From NCBI GenBank assembly GCA_016764915.1, contig JAESQY010000144.1:53023-117022 (forward strand): a stretch of 64,000 nt of DNA. Reading direction: 5' to 3'. The stretch's first letter is position 1, and each line of letters opens with the position of its first letter. The position numbers and the translations under genes were made by a program. This document shows, one piece after another, positions 45,815 to 54,940 of the stretch. Under the pieces are notes generated by a model that was given only the letters and a program-made list of their open reading frames with translations, was not told the origin of the DNA and searched no databases. The DNA comes from Aliivibrio sp. (lineage in GTDB: Bacteria > Pseudomonadota > Gammaproteobacteria > Enterobacterales > Vibrionaceae).

Positions 45815-46351
45815 ATGAAAAGCTCACTAACTCTCATTATTACTTTATTTGTGATCATTGGCTGTAATTTTAGTTTCTCTAACCAAGGGATCATTGTTGC
45901 CAATAAACCGGCCAGTGAGCAGTTGACTCACATCTACCAAAAATTTAAAGCTGAGCATAATTTCAGCACCTCTTTAATGGGACCAGATGCGAATGACAAT
46001 GGGATTCGAGATGACATAGATCTTTTTATAAACATGATGAAAGTTGATATTACTTACCGAAATGTAATTAGACAAAGTGCTCGTAATATTCAATCTTCAC
46101 TGTCGCATGATTTTAGTATTCCTACGAAGGAAAAAGTGATGATTGCTAATGACATTGCAAACAGACCGGATGAACTGCTCGCGTGTAACGTACGCATTAA
46201 AGTTTATCGTAAAGACAGACGTGCTTTATCCGATATTTTAATATCTCTCACACTAAATACTAAAGCACGCTCTGAAGCTTACTTGCAATATAATTATCTA
46301 TTAAAAGAGCAAAACTCTTTATCTGAAAAAGAAGAGGATTGCACTCACTAA
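45815..46351 (+). CDS. Putative lipoprotein with calcium-binding-like loop
   Basis: 178 residues; I do not recognise a named family. The signal sequence ends in the lipobox IIGC (Cys17), so it is probably a lipoprotein. Residues about 55-70 read MGPDANDNGIRDDIDLFI, which resembles the DxNxDGxxD loops of EF-hand or thrombospondin type-3 calcium sites. The rest is helical and charged, with a cysteine pair (LLACNVR and EEDCTH) near the C-terminus. It stands alone, convergent with the LysE-family gene ten bases away. Confidence 0.55.
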   Translation: MKSSLTLIITLFVIIGCNFSFSNQGIIVANKPASEQLTHIYQKFKAEHNFSTSLMGPDANDNGIRDDIDLFINMMKVDITYRNVIRQSARNIQSSLSHDFSIPTKEKVMIANDIANRPDELLACNVRIKVYRKDRRALSDILISLTLNTKARSEAYLQYNYLLKEQNSLSEKEEDCTH

Positions 46352-46361
46352 TAACGTGGAT

Positions 46362-46988
46362 TTACTTCTGTCGTAAAAATGCCACGGCCAAACCGGATGA
46401 TATAAACGTTAGTCCAGCGCCGATATTTAAACCTGATATTAACTTGGGTTTGCTTTGCAACCAATTGGATAGTTGAGAAGAAAATACGCCCATTAAGCTA
46501 AATCCGATTGCAGTCAACAGTGCAAACCATACACCATACCCGATCATTTGAACGGTAACAGAACCAAGGTTTGGGTTAACGAATTGAGGGATAAAAGCGA
46601 GCACAAACAGCCCAGGTTTTGAATTTAAGGCGGCAGATAAAAATCCGGTAGAAAAGATGGTGGTTAACGACTGTTTTTTAGCCGGTTCTAATGAGAATAG
46701 ATTCCTAGTTCTCAGCACTTTAATGCCAAGCCAAATCAGATAACCGGCACCAATCAATTTAACCACATAAAATGCCAACTCAGAGGTCTGGATAAGCAGT
46801 GTCAGCCCAAATGTTGCGGCCATTACGTGAAACAATATTCCAGCACCGGATGACATTCCTGACATTATAGCCGCGAACTTTCCTTGGCTCAGTCCACGCC
46901 CAATCGCTAACAAATTGTCTGGCCCAGGTGAAATCACCAACAATAAGCAAGCTAAAGTGTAAGTAACAAAAACATCTAACGGGAACAT
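46362..46988 (-). CDS. LysE/RhtB-family amino acid exporter
   Basis: 208-residue inner-membrane exporter with about six membrane segments. The family signature is complete: LVISPGPDNLLAIGRGLSQGKFAAIMSGMSSGAGI, KLIGAGYLIWLGIKVLRTR and NSKPGLFVLAFIPQFVNP. Exports an amino acid or similar small molecule; substrate not determinable. Lies 38 bases downstream of the alkylation repair gene in the same direction. Confidence 0.88.
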   Translation of the reverse strand: MFPLDVFVTYTLACLLLVISPGPDNLLAIGRGLSQGKFAAIMSGMSSGAGILFHVMAATFGLTLLIQTSELAFYVVKLIGAGYLIWLGIKVLRTRNLFSLEPAKKQSLTTIFSTGFLSAALNSKPGLFVLAFIPQFVNPNLGSVTVQMIGYGVWFALLTAIGFSLMGVFSSQLSNWLQSKPKLISGLNIGAGLTFISSGLAVAFLRQK

Positions 46989-47026
46989 ATCACATCCTTT
47001 GATTTAATTAAGAAAATAGCAGAAAC

Positions 47027-48112
47027 CTATCTTCCTTCTTTCAACTGAAACTCATGGTAAGCCACTTCATGGCCATTGATGATTATCGCGACACCATGAA
47101 TACCTGCGTAGTAGACTCTGGTTGAAATTTTCTTAAACGAGTGGGATTTACTGATCTCTTTCCTTTTGGCGTTGTTTTCAGACTCTGATAATTTAAAAAC
47201 CTTTCGGGTATGTGACCCATTCTTTTTTAAATGATTAATAGCGTATTCGACTCTGAGCCTACCTAATTTTTTGTTCAGGGATTGTAGAGTAAACGAAAAC
47301 GTTATTTTTTCACCGACATTGACCGACTCTGGCACCTTAAAATTGTTAATTTCAATGTGCTTAGGATTCTCAAAGCCAAACAGTGACATGATGTCAGGTT
47401 GCCCTTGTTTGAGCAGGGTACGACAGCCGTGCTTCACTAGCCAGTCTGTCTCTTTCGAATCGCCTATCCACTGCTGGGCAAGATGTATCACTACATCTGG
47501 GCTGTCTTTTGCTATGTCGTTAAGGTTATTTGCCACACTTCGTCTTACATACTCGCTTTCGTCGTTTTTAAGCTTTTCTAAAATCGGTACAACTGCACTC
47601 GAATCTTTTTTGAATAAGGGTAATGCCATTGCCCACGGCAGACGAGGTCGACATCCTTCCGATGCTAATCGTCGCACGTGATGATTTGATGAGTCGGCCC
47701 ACAGTTCCATTTGTGCCATCATCTCTTTAGGGTATTTGACAATGAATGGCCGAACCGCAAATTCGGAACTAGAGTGTTCGGTAAAATGGGCCAGTGCCGC
47801 TATTGATGGTTCATAGTCATCCAAACCATAAAGTTCTACAAAACCCGGGAAAAACATATATTCAAAACCAGAAAACTTAGGTGATATCGCTTTTAACACT
47901 GCGAGCTTTGAACGGTAATCACTTGGTAAAAAGGTATACAAGGCCTCTGAGATATGTGCCATCCGCTCTTTTAGCTCTTTTAACTCCCACTGGTTATCAA
48001 ATACATATTGAGTGAAACCATCAGAATCAAAATCTTTATACTCGTGACTGACTTGCTCACACAATACAGCGATAAGCTCCCCGTTATACAGATTCTTTAG
48101 CGGTTCTGGCAT
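47027..48112 (-). CDS. DNA alkylation repair protein, AlkC-like (HEAT repeats plus Ig-like domain)
   Basis: 361 residues. Residues about 1-240 form HEAT-like helical repeats of the AlkC/AlkD superfamily (FPGFVELYGLDDYEPSIAALAHFTEHSSSEFAVRPFI, SSNHHVRRLASEGCRPRLPWA, KLKNDESEYVRRSVANNLNDIAKDSPDVV). The C-terminal 110 residues are beta-rich (FKVPESVNVGEKITFSFTLQS), fitting the Ig-like domain that distinguishes AlkC. Relatives excise N3-alkylpurines from DNA. The SEGCRPRLPW signature supports the family strongly; glycosylase activity is inferred. Confidence 0.82.
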   Translation of the reverse strand: MPEPLKNLYNGELIAVLCEQVSHEYKDFDSDGFTQYVFDNQWELKELKERMAHISEALYTFLPSDYRSKLAVLKAISPKFSGFEYMFFPGFVELYGLDDYEPSIAALAHFTEHSSSEFAVRPFIVKYPKEMMAQMELWADSSNHHVRRLASEGCRPRLPWAMALPLFKKDSSAVVPILEKLKNDESEYVRRSVANNLNDIAKDSPDVVIHLAQQWIGDSKETDWLVKHGCRTLLKQGQPDIMSLFGFENPKHIEINNFKVPESVNVGEKITFSFTLQSLNKKLGRLRVEYAINHLKKNGSHTRKVFKLSESENNAKRKEISKSHSFKKISTRVYYAGIHGVAIIINGHEVAYHEFQLKEGR

Positions 48113-48131
48113 AGTACTCCCCTCAATATGT

Positions 48132-48449
48132 TTAAATGTCGAAATAAATGAAATACAAAAACAGGCTCACGACTGCGGTATTCAATAGCCATGAAAGCAT
48201 CGACCATCCAATGCCTATATAAATGAGCCATTGTGTTGAATCAACTCTAGCTTTTCTATAGACATCCACGCTCTTTACAGAGAAATAACTTGAGGCTGCA
48301 AAACTGATGAACAGTAGTGGCTGTGCAGCGCTGAGTAATGTCTCTTCTGGCGCCTTTCCATACGCGTGAAGATACACGCCAACAGCACAGAAAAGTGTTG
48401 CGATAGGCATAAAAAGTAGCAGCGCAAATCTAACCCAACGACTCATCAA
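48132..48449 (-). CDS. Small membrane protein, unknown
   Basis: 105 residues with three hydrophobic segments (about 6-28, 42-58 and 72-103, the last possibly two). No family recognised. It lies 19 bases after the stop-side neighbour at 48468 and 19 bases before alkC, in the same direction, so it may belong to one transcript with them. Confidence 0.5.
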   Translation of the reverse strand: MMSRWVRFALLLFMPIATLFCAVGVYLHAYGKAPEETLLSAAQPLLFISFAASSYFSVKSVDVYRKARVDSTQWLIYIGIGWSMLSWLLNTAVVSLFLYFIYFDI

Positions 48450-48467
48450 TCAACCCACTGCTCTGCT

Positions 48468-49100
48468 CTATGACTTAGCCGACAGAGCCAGTGCAACTCC
48501 AGATCCAATAAAAGTACTACCAATAACACGTTTGATGTATTTACCCACTGAGCTACTTGAAAATATAAACGACGCTTTCTCTCCTCCCATTCCATATATC
48601 ATATAGCAGCAAAATGCACTGAGCCCACAGATACTAACTAGAATAGCGGCTTGTGGAACAATCGGCATAGTGCTGTCTATAAATTGAGGAAATACAGCAC
48701 CAAAAAAGATGATGGCTTTCGGGTTGCCAGCCGTAACAATAAATGATTGCATGAACATTCTTAGTGGTGAAAATGGTCCCGCTTTTTTATTGTCTAATTT
48801 GTTCGTGTGTGACTCTCTTGAAGCGCGCAACATGCCAACGCCCATATAAAACAAATAACCCGCTCCGAACCACTTAATCACTTCAAATGCGGTTTCAGAT
48901 GCGACTAATAATGCACCCAAACCAACAACAGAGATTAGCGCTTGAATGAACGTAGCCGTCACATTTCCCAGTGCCGATATGATGGTTTTCTTGGCCCCAT
49001 ATTGCATTCCATGAGTTAACGCTAACAGCATGCTAGGTCCCGGAATTATTGATGTGACAAACACCGTGAGCGAAAATATCAAGATTAGTTCTAAGGACAT
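48468..49100 (-). CDS. LysE/RhtB-family amino acid exporter (second)
   Basis: 210 residues, about six membrane segments, with the family motifs IPGPSMLLALTHGMQYGAKKTIISALGNVTATF, KWFGAGYLFYMGVGMLRASRES and TAGNPKAIIFFGAVFPQFID. It is only distantly similar to the exporter at 46362, so the two are not a recent duplication. Substrate unknown; homoserine lactone/homoserine-type substrates are common in the family. Confidence 0.88.
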   Translation of the reverse strand: MSLELILIFSLTVFVTSIIPGPSMLLALTHGMQYGAKKTIISALGNVTATFIQALISVVGLGALLVASETAFEVIKWFGAGYLFYMGVGMLRASRESHTNKLDNKKAGPFSPLRMFMQSFIVTAGNPKAIIFFGAVFPQFIDSTMPIVPQAAILVSICGLSAFCCYMIYGMGGEKASFIFSSSSVGKYIKRVIGSTFIGSGVALALSAKS

Positions 49101-49235
49101 ATGAACCTCTTATTGCTGTTGGGACTGGACTGGATTAAATTGATTAGATCATACCGTTGATCTGCATTGTTACACAGCGTCAACCACAATATATTCATTT
49201 TAAATGTCTATCTGTTCTATTATTTGATTGCTGAA

Positions 49236-49745
49236 TTAGTATTCCCAGCTTTTATAGGTCTTATTATCGTCTTTCATGTCCTCGTATAACCATACCATTC
49301 GGTCCAAATACCAGCTTTTTCCGATGTATGCCAAAGCGACTCCCAGTACTGCTCCCCAAATGGAATAGTATATGGTTGACCAAATCGCTAAGAGTAATCC
49401 AACTGAAGAGATCGCATTCAATAAACCGTGTAAAGGCGTATTGTGCCAAGTGGGTATAGATATCTTATCTCTGTTTAAAAAGACTCTTTCCCCCAACACC
49501 GCTTTAGACGCCCAATTTTTAGTTGATTTAGGTTTATTAAATAAAATGGGGTTGAAGAACATCCAAAGCATTGATATTACCCCTGGTATTAAGCACCACC
49601 AGCCAATCCATACACGACTCCAAAAACTGAACACAATAATGGGAAGTACTGAATATCGAGACCAAACACTGATGGGATTGGAGTGCTTCATCCAATTTTC
49701 ATCGGTTAAGTTAAATAAGTTTGCTATCTTTCTTTCTAAAGTCAT
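49236..49745 (-). CDS. Conserved membrane protein, DUF6653-like
   Basis: 169 residues with two hydrophobic hairpins (about 32-65 and 108-140). Motifs NPISVWSRYSVLPIIVFSFWSRVWIGWW, NWASKAVLGERVFLNR and KSWYLDRMVWLYEDM look like a family I recall as DUF6653; the family name is from memory and uncertain. No function known. Monocistronic and divergent from the HAD gene across about 400 bases. Confidence 0.55.
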   Translation of the reverse strand: MTLERKIANLFNLTDENWMKHSNPISVWSRYSVLPIIVFSFWSRVWIGWWCLIPGVISMLWMFFNPILFNKPKSTKNWASKAVLGERVFLNRDKISIPTWHNTPLHGLLNAISSVGLLLAIWSTIYYSIWGAVLGVALAYIGKSWYLDRMVWLYEDMKDDNKTYKSWEY

Positions 49746-50142
49746 TGGTTGTCCTTTGTACTTCTGACTGAATCAAGCACGCAATGTTGCTTTGATTCGA
49801 TTTGGGTTTTCTAAACATGAAAACAGATCTGAAGTTGATCTCGACCTAGTATTTCCAATAACAAAATGATATCTCCGAATGAGTAAAATGACAAAAAATA
49901 TTGATAAAACACATACTCGACAGGCAAGAATACAAAGATAATATGATATTTAGATGAAATCCGTTTAACACGTCAATTTAATTCGATCTGATAATCACTT
50001 GCCGATAGATCATTAGACACTGACTTTTTACTGGCCACATCGAGAATGGTATAACTTGTAAGTGTTGATTTGGTATGAACGTTTGATTTTTAGTGACCAA
50101 TTCATCAGCTAGCGGTAAAATAGACACTTCTAAGACATTTGA
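49746..50142. other. Intergenic region without recognisable features
   Basis: About 397 AT-rich bases between divergent genes. A 62-codon minus-strand frame at 49978-50166 overlaps the HAD N-terminus, has no family resemblance and is not called. I see no RNA gene or strong hairpin. Confidence 0.4.
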
Positions 50143-50991
50143 TTGCCTGTTGTCAGATATTGCCAACCCATTCAGCTTTACGAGAGCCTCTCAATAACAC
50201 TAACCAACATAAAATTCATTGCTGCCGATATGGATGGCACACTGCTCGATGAAAACAGTCATTTAAACCCAGAATTTTTTCAAATCTATCAACGATTAGA
50301 ACAACAAAATATCATTTTTGCTGCTGCGTCTGGTCGCCAGTACTACAGCTTGTTGGAAACATTCTCTCAGCTAAAAGAGAATATGATGTTTATTGCAGAA
50401 AACGGCACGTTGGTCATGCATAAAGGTAAGGAGCTATACAGCTGTACGATTGAAAAAGATGCGATACACGCCATCCTTAGACAAGCTCGTCAGATTGAAG
50501 GTGTGCATATCGTATTATGTGGAAAAAAGTCAGCTTATGTTGAAACTAAAAATCCTCAAGCGCTCGCAGAAATTCATAAGTATTATCATCGCTGCAAATT
50601 TGTGGATGATCTGCTAACGGTCGATGATGATTTTATCAAAGTCGCTATTGGTCACTTCGATGGTTCAGCAGAACATGTGTTCCCAACCATCAATGAGAAA
50701 TTTGGTGCTAGTCAACAAGTGGTCATAAGTGCAAAGATTTGGCTCGATGTAATGAATGCAAAAGCGTCTAAAGGGGCAGCCATTGAACACTTACAACATG
50801 AGTTAGGCTTTAGCTATGAAGAGACAATGAGTTTTGGTGATTACTTCAATGATGTTGAAATGCTTCAAGCTAGCTACCACTCCTATGCAATGGAAAACGC
50901 GCATGAAGAGGTAAAAGCTCATGCACGCTTTAGAGCGCCAAGTAATCGTGAATCAGGTGTCTTGCAAGTGATTAAAACGATATTGAAATAA
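50143..50991 (+). CDS. Cof-type HAD-IIB phosphatase
   Basis: HAD-superfamily hydrolase of the Cof/YbjI/YidA group, which dephosphorylates sugar phosphates or flavin nucleotides. Motif I is FIAADMDGTLLDENSHL, motif II the Ser in FAAASGRQYYSLL, motif III the Lys of NAKASKGAAIEHL, and motif IV FGDYFNDVEML. The start is unsure: the conserved part begins near residue 20 (TNIKFIAADMDG), and the only standard initiator upstream is the TTG at 50143, so a rare start nearer 50195 is possible. Convergent with the thiolase. Confidence 0.82.
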   Translation: MPVVRYCQPIQLYESLSITLTNIKFIAADMDGTLLDENSHLNPEFFQIYQRLEQQNIIFAAASGRQYYSLLETFSQLKENMMFIAENGTLVMHKGKELYSCTIEKDAIHAILRQARQIEGVHIVLCGKKSAYVETKNPQALAEIHKYYHRCKFVDDLLTVDDDFIKVAIGHFDGSAEHVFPTINEKFGASQQVVISAKIWLDVMNAKASKGAAIEHLQHELGFSYEETMSFGDYFNDVEMLQASYHSYAMENAHEEVKAHARFRAPSNRESGVLQVIKTILK

Positions 50992-51008
50992 ACGTCCAAA
51001 AAATTTAA

Positions 51009-52211
51009 TCACACCCGCTCAATAACCATAGCGATACCTTGCCCTACACCAATACACATAGTGCAAAGGGCATAACGTTTGTTTGTACGATGTAATTGCC
51101 TTACTGCCGATGTCACTAATCTAGCCCCACTCATACCTAAAGGGTGTCCTAAAGCAATAGCCCCACCTTGCGGGTTAATTCGCGGGTCATTATCTTGTAA
51201 ACCAAGCTCACGAGCGCACGCCAATGCTTGCGCGGCAAACGCTTCGTTGAGTTCGATGATATCCATATCATCAATCGACAATTCTAATCGCTGTAACAAT
51301 TTTTGTGTCGCAGGGACTGGACCAATTCCCATTATTGTTGGAGGAACACCAGCAACAGCCATTCCAAGCACTTTTGCCAGCGGTGTTAACCCATTCTCTT
51401 TGGCCGCTTTTTCTGAAGCAATCAATACTGCAGCTGCTCCGTCATTAATACCTGAAGCATTGCCTGCGGTAATCGACCCTTGTGAATGGACAAACGGTTT
51501 CAAATTTTGCATTTTATCTAAGCTGGTTAGTCTCAAATGTTCGTCTTTAATGAAAGCAATCGGATCTTTTTTACGTTGCGGAATTAGAACAGGACATATC
51601 TCTTCATCAAACCAACCAGCATCTTGAGCGGCAGCCGCCTTCTCTTGGCTCCAATAGGCAAACTTATCTTGATCTTCTCGACTGATGTTAAAATGTTCCG
51701 CTAAGTTTTCTGCTGTTTGTGGCATCGTCTCTGTACCAAAGGCATCATCTAACGCTTTGTTTACGAATCGCCAGCCCATTGTCGTATCAAACATCTCTTG
51801 TCCGCGGCCATAAGCGCTGTCACTTTTTCCCATTACGTAAGGAGCGCGTGTCATACTTTCAACACCTCCAGCAATCATTAACTCCGCTTCTCCAGACTTG
51901 ATTGCTTGAACGGCACTGCCAATAGCATTTAGCCCTGAACCACACAGACGATTTAGCGTAGTTGCTGGCACTTCTTGCGGTAAACCTGCTAGCAATGTCG
52001 CCATACGAGCAACATTTCGATTATCTTCACCCGCTTGATTCGCGCAGCCTAAAATCACATCATAAATTTTTGAAAAATCAACTTCAGGGTTTCTCTCCAT
52101 TAATGCTTTTAAAGGAATGGCAGCAAGATCATCTGCTCTTATTGTTGCCAAACTGCCGCCGTATCGTCCTACAGGTGTTCTAATGGCGTCGCAAATAAAT
52201 ACATCTTTCAT
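51009..52211 (-). CDS. Thiolase, PcaF/3-oxoadipyl-CoA thiolase-like
   Basis: 400-residue acyl-CoA acyltransferase. Catalytic residues are Cys90 (LNRLCGSG), His356 (GGAIALGHPLGMSGAR) and Cys386 (CTMCIGVGQG). The N-terminus RTPVGRYGGSLATIRADDLAAIPLKAL and the loop FDTTMGWRFVNKAL match remembered PcaF/PaaJ (3-oxoadipyl-CoA thiolase) better than acetoacetyl-CoA thiolases. It would cleave a 3-oxoacyl-CoA to acetyl-CoA and a shortened acyl-CoA. Last gene of the operon, three bases after the aminotransferase. No aromatic-degradation genes are nearby, so a different source of the 3-oxoacid is expected. Confidence 0.85.
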   Translation of the reverse strand: MKDVFICDAIRTPVGRYGGSLATIRADDLAAIPLKALMERNPEVDFSKIYDVILGCANQAGEDNRNVARMATLLAGLPQEVPATTLNRLCGSGLNAIGSAVQAIKSGEAELMIAGGVESMTRAPYVMGKSDSAYGRGQEMFDTTMGWRFVNKALDDAFGTETMPQTAENLAEHFNISREDQDKFAYWSQEKAAAAQDAGWFDEEICPVLIPQRKKDPIAFIKDEHLRLTSLDKMQNLKPFVHSQGSITAGNASGINDGAAAVLIASEKAAKENGLTPLAKVLGMAVAGVPPTIMGIGPVPATQKLLQRLELSIDDMDIIELNEAFAAQALACARELGLQDNDPRINPQGGAIALGHPLGMSGARLVTSAVRQLHRTNKRYALCTMCIGVGQGIAMVIERV

Positions 52212-52214
52212 TTT

Positions 52215-53546
52215 TTATCCTCGTTTCAAAGCGGGAATCTCTTTTAATACCGACTCAAACCCGCTCTCTAACTGCTCAGCTAAAAACAGGACATCTCTCT
52301 CTGCCATCGCTGTAGACAACATAGCAGAGCAGGTATTTATCATTATAATTTCATGTGAAAATAGGTGATTAAGTAAAATTTTCATCCCTACGGTTTCATC
52401 ATTAGTTGGGTAAGTCTCACGATAATTTGTCGGTGCACACTCTTTTAAATGCACTCTAAACATCGAACCTGACCCCGTCACAGAAGCTTTAATACCCACC
52501 TTCTCTATAACCCTATTTATCTGTTGCCTCGCAAACTCACCGAGGTCATTTAGCTTCTCTATTGCCGCTTTATCAAATAACCTCATCGCCGTTAACCCTG
52601 CGGTCATGGTGACGGGATTTGCAGAGAATGTTCCAGAGTGCGGTAACAGCACTTTAGGCTGCAGCGGATCAAGCACCTGCATGACGTCACTTCGGCCAGC
52701 AAATGCACCTACTGGAAAACCCCCACCGATCATTTTACCCAATGCCGTTAAATCTGGAGCCACGTTATACCGCTCTTGTGCGCCGCCAAAGCCAACTCTA
52801 AAAGTGATAACTTCATCAAAAAGAAGTAATGCATTATTCTCTCTCGTCCATTGATAAAGCGCTTCTACAAACTCATCATCCGCGGGTACCATACCAACAC
52901 GATGTGAAACCGGATCAAGCAAAATACCAGCAATCTCATCTCGATGCTCATCTAAGATAGCTAAGGATTTTTCAGTGTCATTATAGGGAATAACAATAAC
53001 ATCGTTTAAGGCCCCTTTAGGTGTACCCGCAGCCACAGGAACACTCGCTGGCATGCTCTCCTCTCCCCAGTTAGCAGGAGAAGCGGTTTGACTCACCTCA
53101 GCATAGTCATAAGCACCATGATAAGCACCTTCCACTTTGGCAATTTTTGATCTGCCCGTAAAAGCACGTGCAGCCTTTAACATCGCCATCACCGCTTCAG
53201 TGCCTGAGTTAACAAAGCGTATTTTCTCAAAGCCTGGGACGCGGCTACAGAGCAATTCTGCGTACTCAATTTCTACTTCTGTTGCCATGGTAAAAGCCGT
53301 GCCCTTTTGAACCTGCTCAATAATGGCTTGGGTGATTTCTGGCTGAGCATGACCATGGATCAGTGACGCCATATTATTGGCAAAATCCAATCGTTTGACG
53401 CCATCTATGTCGGTGATATAACAACCCTCTCCTTTTACTGCATAATCTGGATGAGGCAATTTAAAAATAGTATTACGGCTTACTCCACCGGGTAATACTT
53501 GTTGAGCTCGTTCAAAGAGCTGCAAACTTTTGCTTTTTGCTAGCAT
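52215..53546 (-). CDS. Class III aminotransferase, glutamate-1-semialdehyde/beta-amino acid type
   Basis: 443 residues from the ATG at 53546 (one base after the preceding stop). PLP residues: Asp244 in LLFDEVITFRVG and Lys271 in LTALGKMIGGGFPVGAF. The overall fold is that of glutamate-1-semialdehyde aminomutase and of beta-amino acid (beta-phenylalanine) transaminases. GGVSRNTIF places Arg24 where, as I remember it, the latter have a carboxylate-binding arginine. It is unlikely to be HemL, since the context is catabolic. Proposed to convert a beta-amino acid to a 3-oxo acid. Confidence 0.82.
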   Translation of the reverse strand: MLAKSKSLQLFERAQQVLPGGVSRNTIFKLPHPDYAVKGEGCYITDIDGVKRLDFANNMASLIHGHAQPEITQAIIEQVQKGTAFTMATEVEIEYAELLCSRVPGFEKIRFVNSGTEAVMAMLKAARAFTGRSKIAKVEGAYHGAYDYAEVSQTASPANWGEESMPASVPVAAGTPKGALNDVIVIPYNDTEKSLAILDEHRDEIAGILLDPVSHRVGMVPADDEFVEALYQWTRENNALLLFDEVITFRVGFGGAQERYNVAPDLTALGKMIGGGFPVGAFAGRSDVMQVLDPLQPKVLLPHSGTFSANPVTMTAGLTAMRLFDKAAIEKLNDLGEFARQQINRVIEKVGIKASVTGSGSMFRVHLKECAPTNYRETYPTNDETVGMKILLNHLFSHEIIMINTCSAMLSTAMAERDVLFLAEQLESGFESVLKEIPALKRG

Positions 53547-53547
53547 G

Positions 53548-54222
53548 TCACAACCCTCTATTTGTGTTTGAACGACCATCATGTAACGGGGCTCCGGTAC
53601 GCTCTGCTACATAACCAAAATCGACTCCAGGTGCCAACTCTATGAGTTCAAAACCCGCTTTAGTCACTTCAATAACAGCAAGATCGGTATAAATGCGTTT
53701 GACGACATTTTTTCCTGTTAATGGATAACTGCACAGATTGACCAGTTTGCAGCTGCCAGTTTTTGTTACGTGCTGTGTAATAACAAAGATTGTTTTGACG
53801 CCAGCAACTAAATCCATCGCACCACCTACTGCTGGAATCGCATCGACTGCTCCCGTTGACCAGTTGGCTAAATCTCCGTTTGCAGCAACCTGCATCGCGC
53901 CTAAAACACAAATATCTATATGCTGACCACGGATCATGGCAAAACTGTCTGCATGATGAAAATAGGCTGCGCCTGCGATGGCAGTGACCGGTTTTTTCCC
54001 CGCATTAATCAATTCTGGATCAATCTCTCCATCTTCTGGTACTGGTCCCATACCCAATAATCCATTTTCGGTGTGATAGATAAACTCACGACCTTCTGGT
54101 ACAAACTTAGCCACCTTTTCTGGAATACCAATACCAAGATTAACGTAAGATCCGTTAGGGATATCCATAGCGGCACGTTCTGCCATCTGCTCTCGTGACC
54201 AACCAATTACTTCATTATTCAT
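53548..54222 (-). CDS. 3-oxoacid CoA-transferase subunit B, PcaJ-like
   Basis: Beta subunit of a family I CoA-transferase, 224 residues. The catalytic glutamate is Glu52 in YHTENGLLGMGPVP. GSYVNLGIGIPEKVAKF, YFHHADSFAMIRGQHIDICVLGAMQV and PAVGGAMDLVAG match remembered Pseudomonas PcaJ closely. It activates a 3-oxo acid using (usually) succinyl-CoA. Four-base overlap with the alpha subunit gene. PcaIJ-like and ScoAB/AtoDA-like enzymes overlap in sequence, so the substrate class is a lean, not a proof. Confidence 0.87.
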   Translation of the reverse strand: MNNEVIGWSREQMAERAAMDIPNGSYVNLGIGIPEKVAKFVPEGREFIYHTENGLLGMGPVPEDGEIDPELINAGKKPVTAIAGAAYFHHADSFAMIRGQHIDICVLGAMQVAANGDLANWSTGAVDAIPAVGGAMDLVAGVKTIFVITQHVTKTGSCKLVNLCSYPLTGKNVVKRIYTDLAVIEVTKAGFELIELAPGVDFGYVAERTGAPLHDGRSNTNRGL

Positions 54223-54929
54223 GGGTAAACCTTCCCTTCTGAGACCAGTATTGACTCTTGTAGTGGGTGACTCACCGTCACGACTCGATTAACAAAGATC
54301 CCAGGTGTTACCACCATTTCAGGATCAATGTCGCCGGCCTCTACTGTTATCGATGTCTGCACAATGGTTTGGTCCGCTGCCATTGCCATAATCGGGGCAA
54401 AATTACGGGCCGTTTTATTAAAGGTTAAATTACCGTATCGATCGGCTTTCTCAGCTTTAATTAGAGCAAAGTCCGCCTTCAGTCCATGCTCCATCACATA
54501 ATCTCGACCGTTGAAAACTCGGTGCTCCTTGCTCTCAGCCAAGGGAGTTCCAACCGAGGTCGCAGTGTAAAAAGCGGGGATGCCAGCACCACCAGCGCGA
54601 ATACGTTCCGCTAATGTCCCTTGTGGTACTAACTCCAATTCTATATCTCCAGTTCGGTATAAATCTGGAAAGACTGTCGAGTTTGCGGTTCGAGGAAAGG
54701 AGCAGATCATTTTTCCAACCTGGCCGTTCTCAATTAATGCGGCAAGTCCAACATGACCACTGCCCGTATTATTATTAACCACGGTTAGGTTTCTTGCCCC
54801 TTGATCGATAAGTGCATGAATGAGCTCGATAGGGCTTCCAGCTTCACCAAAGCCACCAATCATGACTGTCGCACCATCAAAGATATCGGCAACCGCTTCC
54901 TTGGTAGAGCTGATTATTTTATTTATCAT
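54219..54929 (-). CDS. 3-oxoacid CoA-transferase subunit A, PcaI-like
   Basis: Alpha subunit, 236 residues, with the CoA-binding glycine loop TVMIGGFGEAGSPIELIHALI, NNNTGSGHVGLAALIENGQVGKMICSFPR and LELVPQGTLAERIRAGGAGIPAFYT. The order of blocks and wording parallel PcaI (3-oxoadipate CoA-transferase A). Starts 11 bases after the radical SAM gene, so all five genes from 56536 to 51009 form one unit. Confidence 0.87.
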   Translation of the reverse strand: MINKIISSTKEAVADIFDGATVMIGGFGEAGSPIELIHALIDQGARNLTVVNNNTGSGHVGLAALIENGQVGKMICSFPRTANSTVFPDLYRTGDIELELVPQGTLAERIRAGGAGIPAFYTATSVGTPLAESKEHRVFNGRDYVMEHGLKADFALIKAEKADRYGNLTFNKTARNFAPIMAMAADQTIVQTSITVEAGDIDPEMVVTPGIFVNRVVTVSHPLQESILVSEGKVYP

Positions 54930-54940
54930 AATAAATCCCT

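Noticed and set aside
49978..50166. 62-codon minus-strand frame in the DUF6653-like/HAD spacer
   Set aside because: Overlaps the HAD N-terminus, has unremarkable composition and no recognisable domain.
52215..53546. Naming the aminotransferase hemL
   Set aside because: Sequence resembles glutamate-1-semialdehyde aminomutase, but the operon is catabolic, with CoA-transferase and thiolase, and the N-terminal GGVSRNT motif fits beta-amino acid transaminases better.
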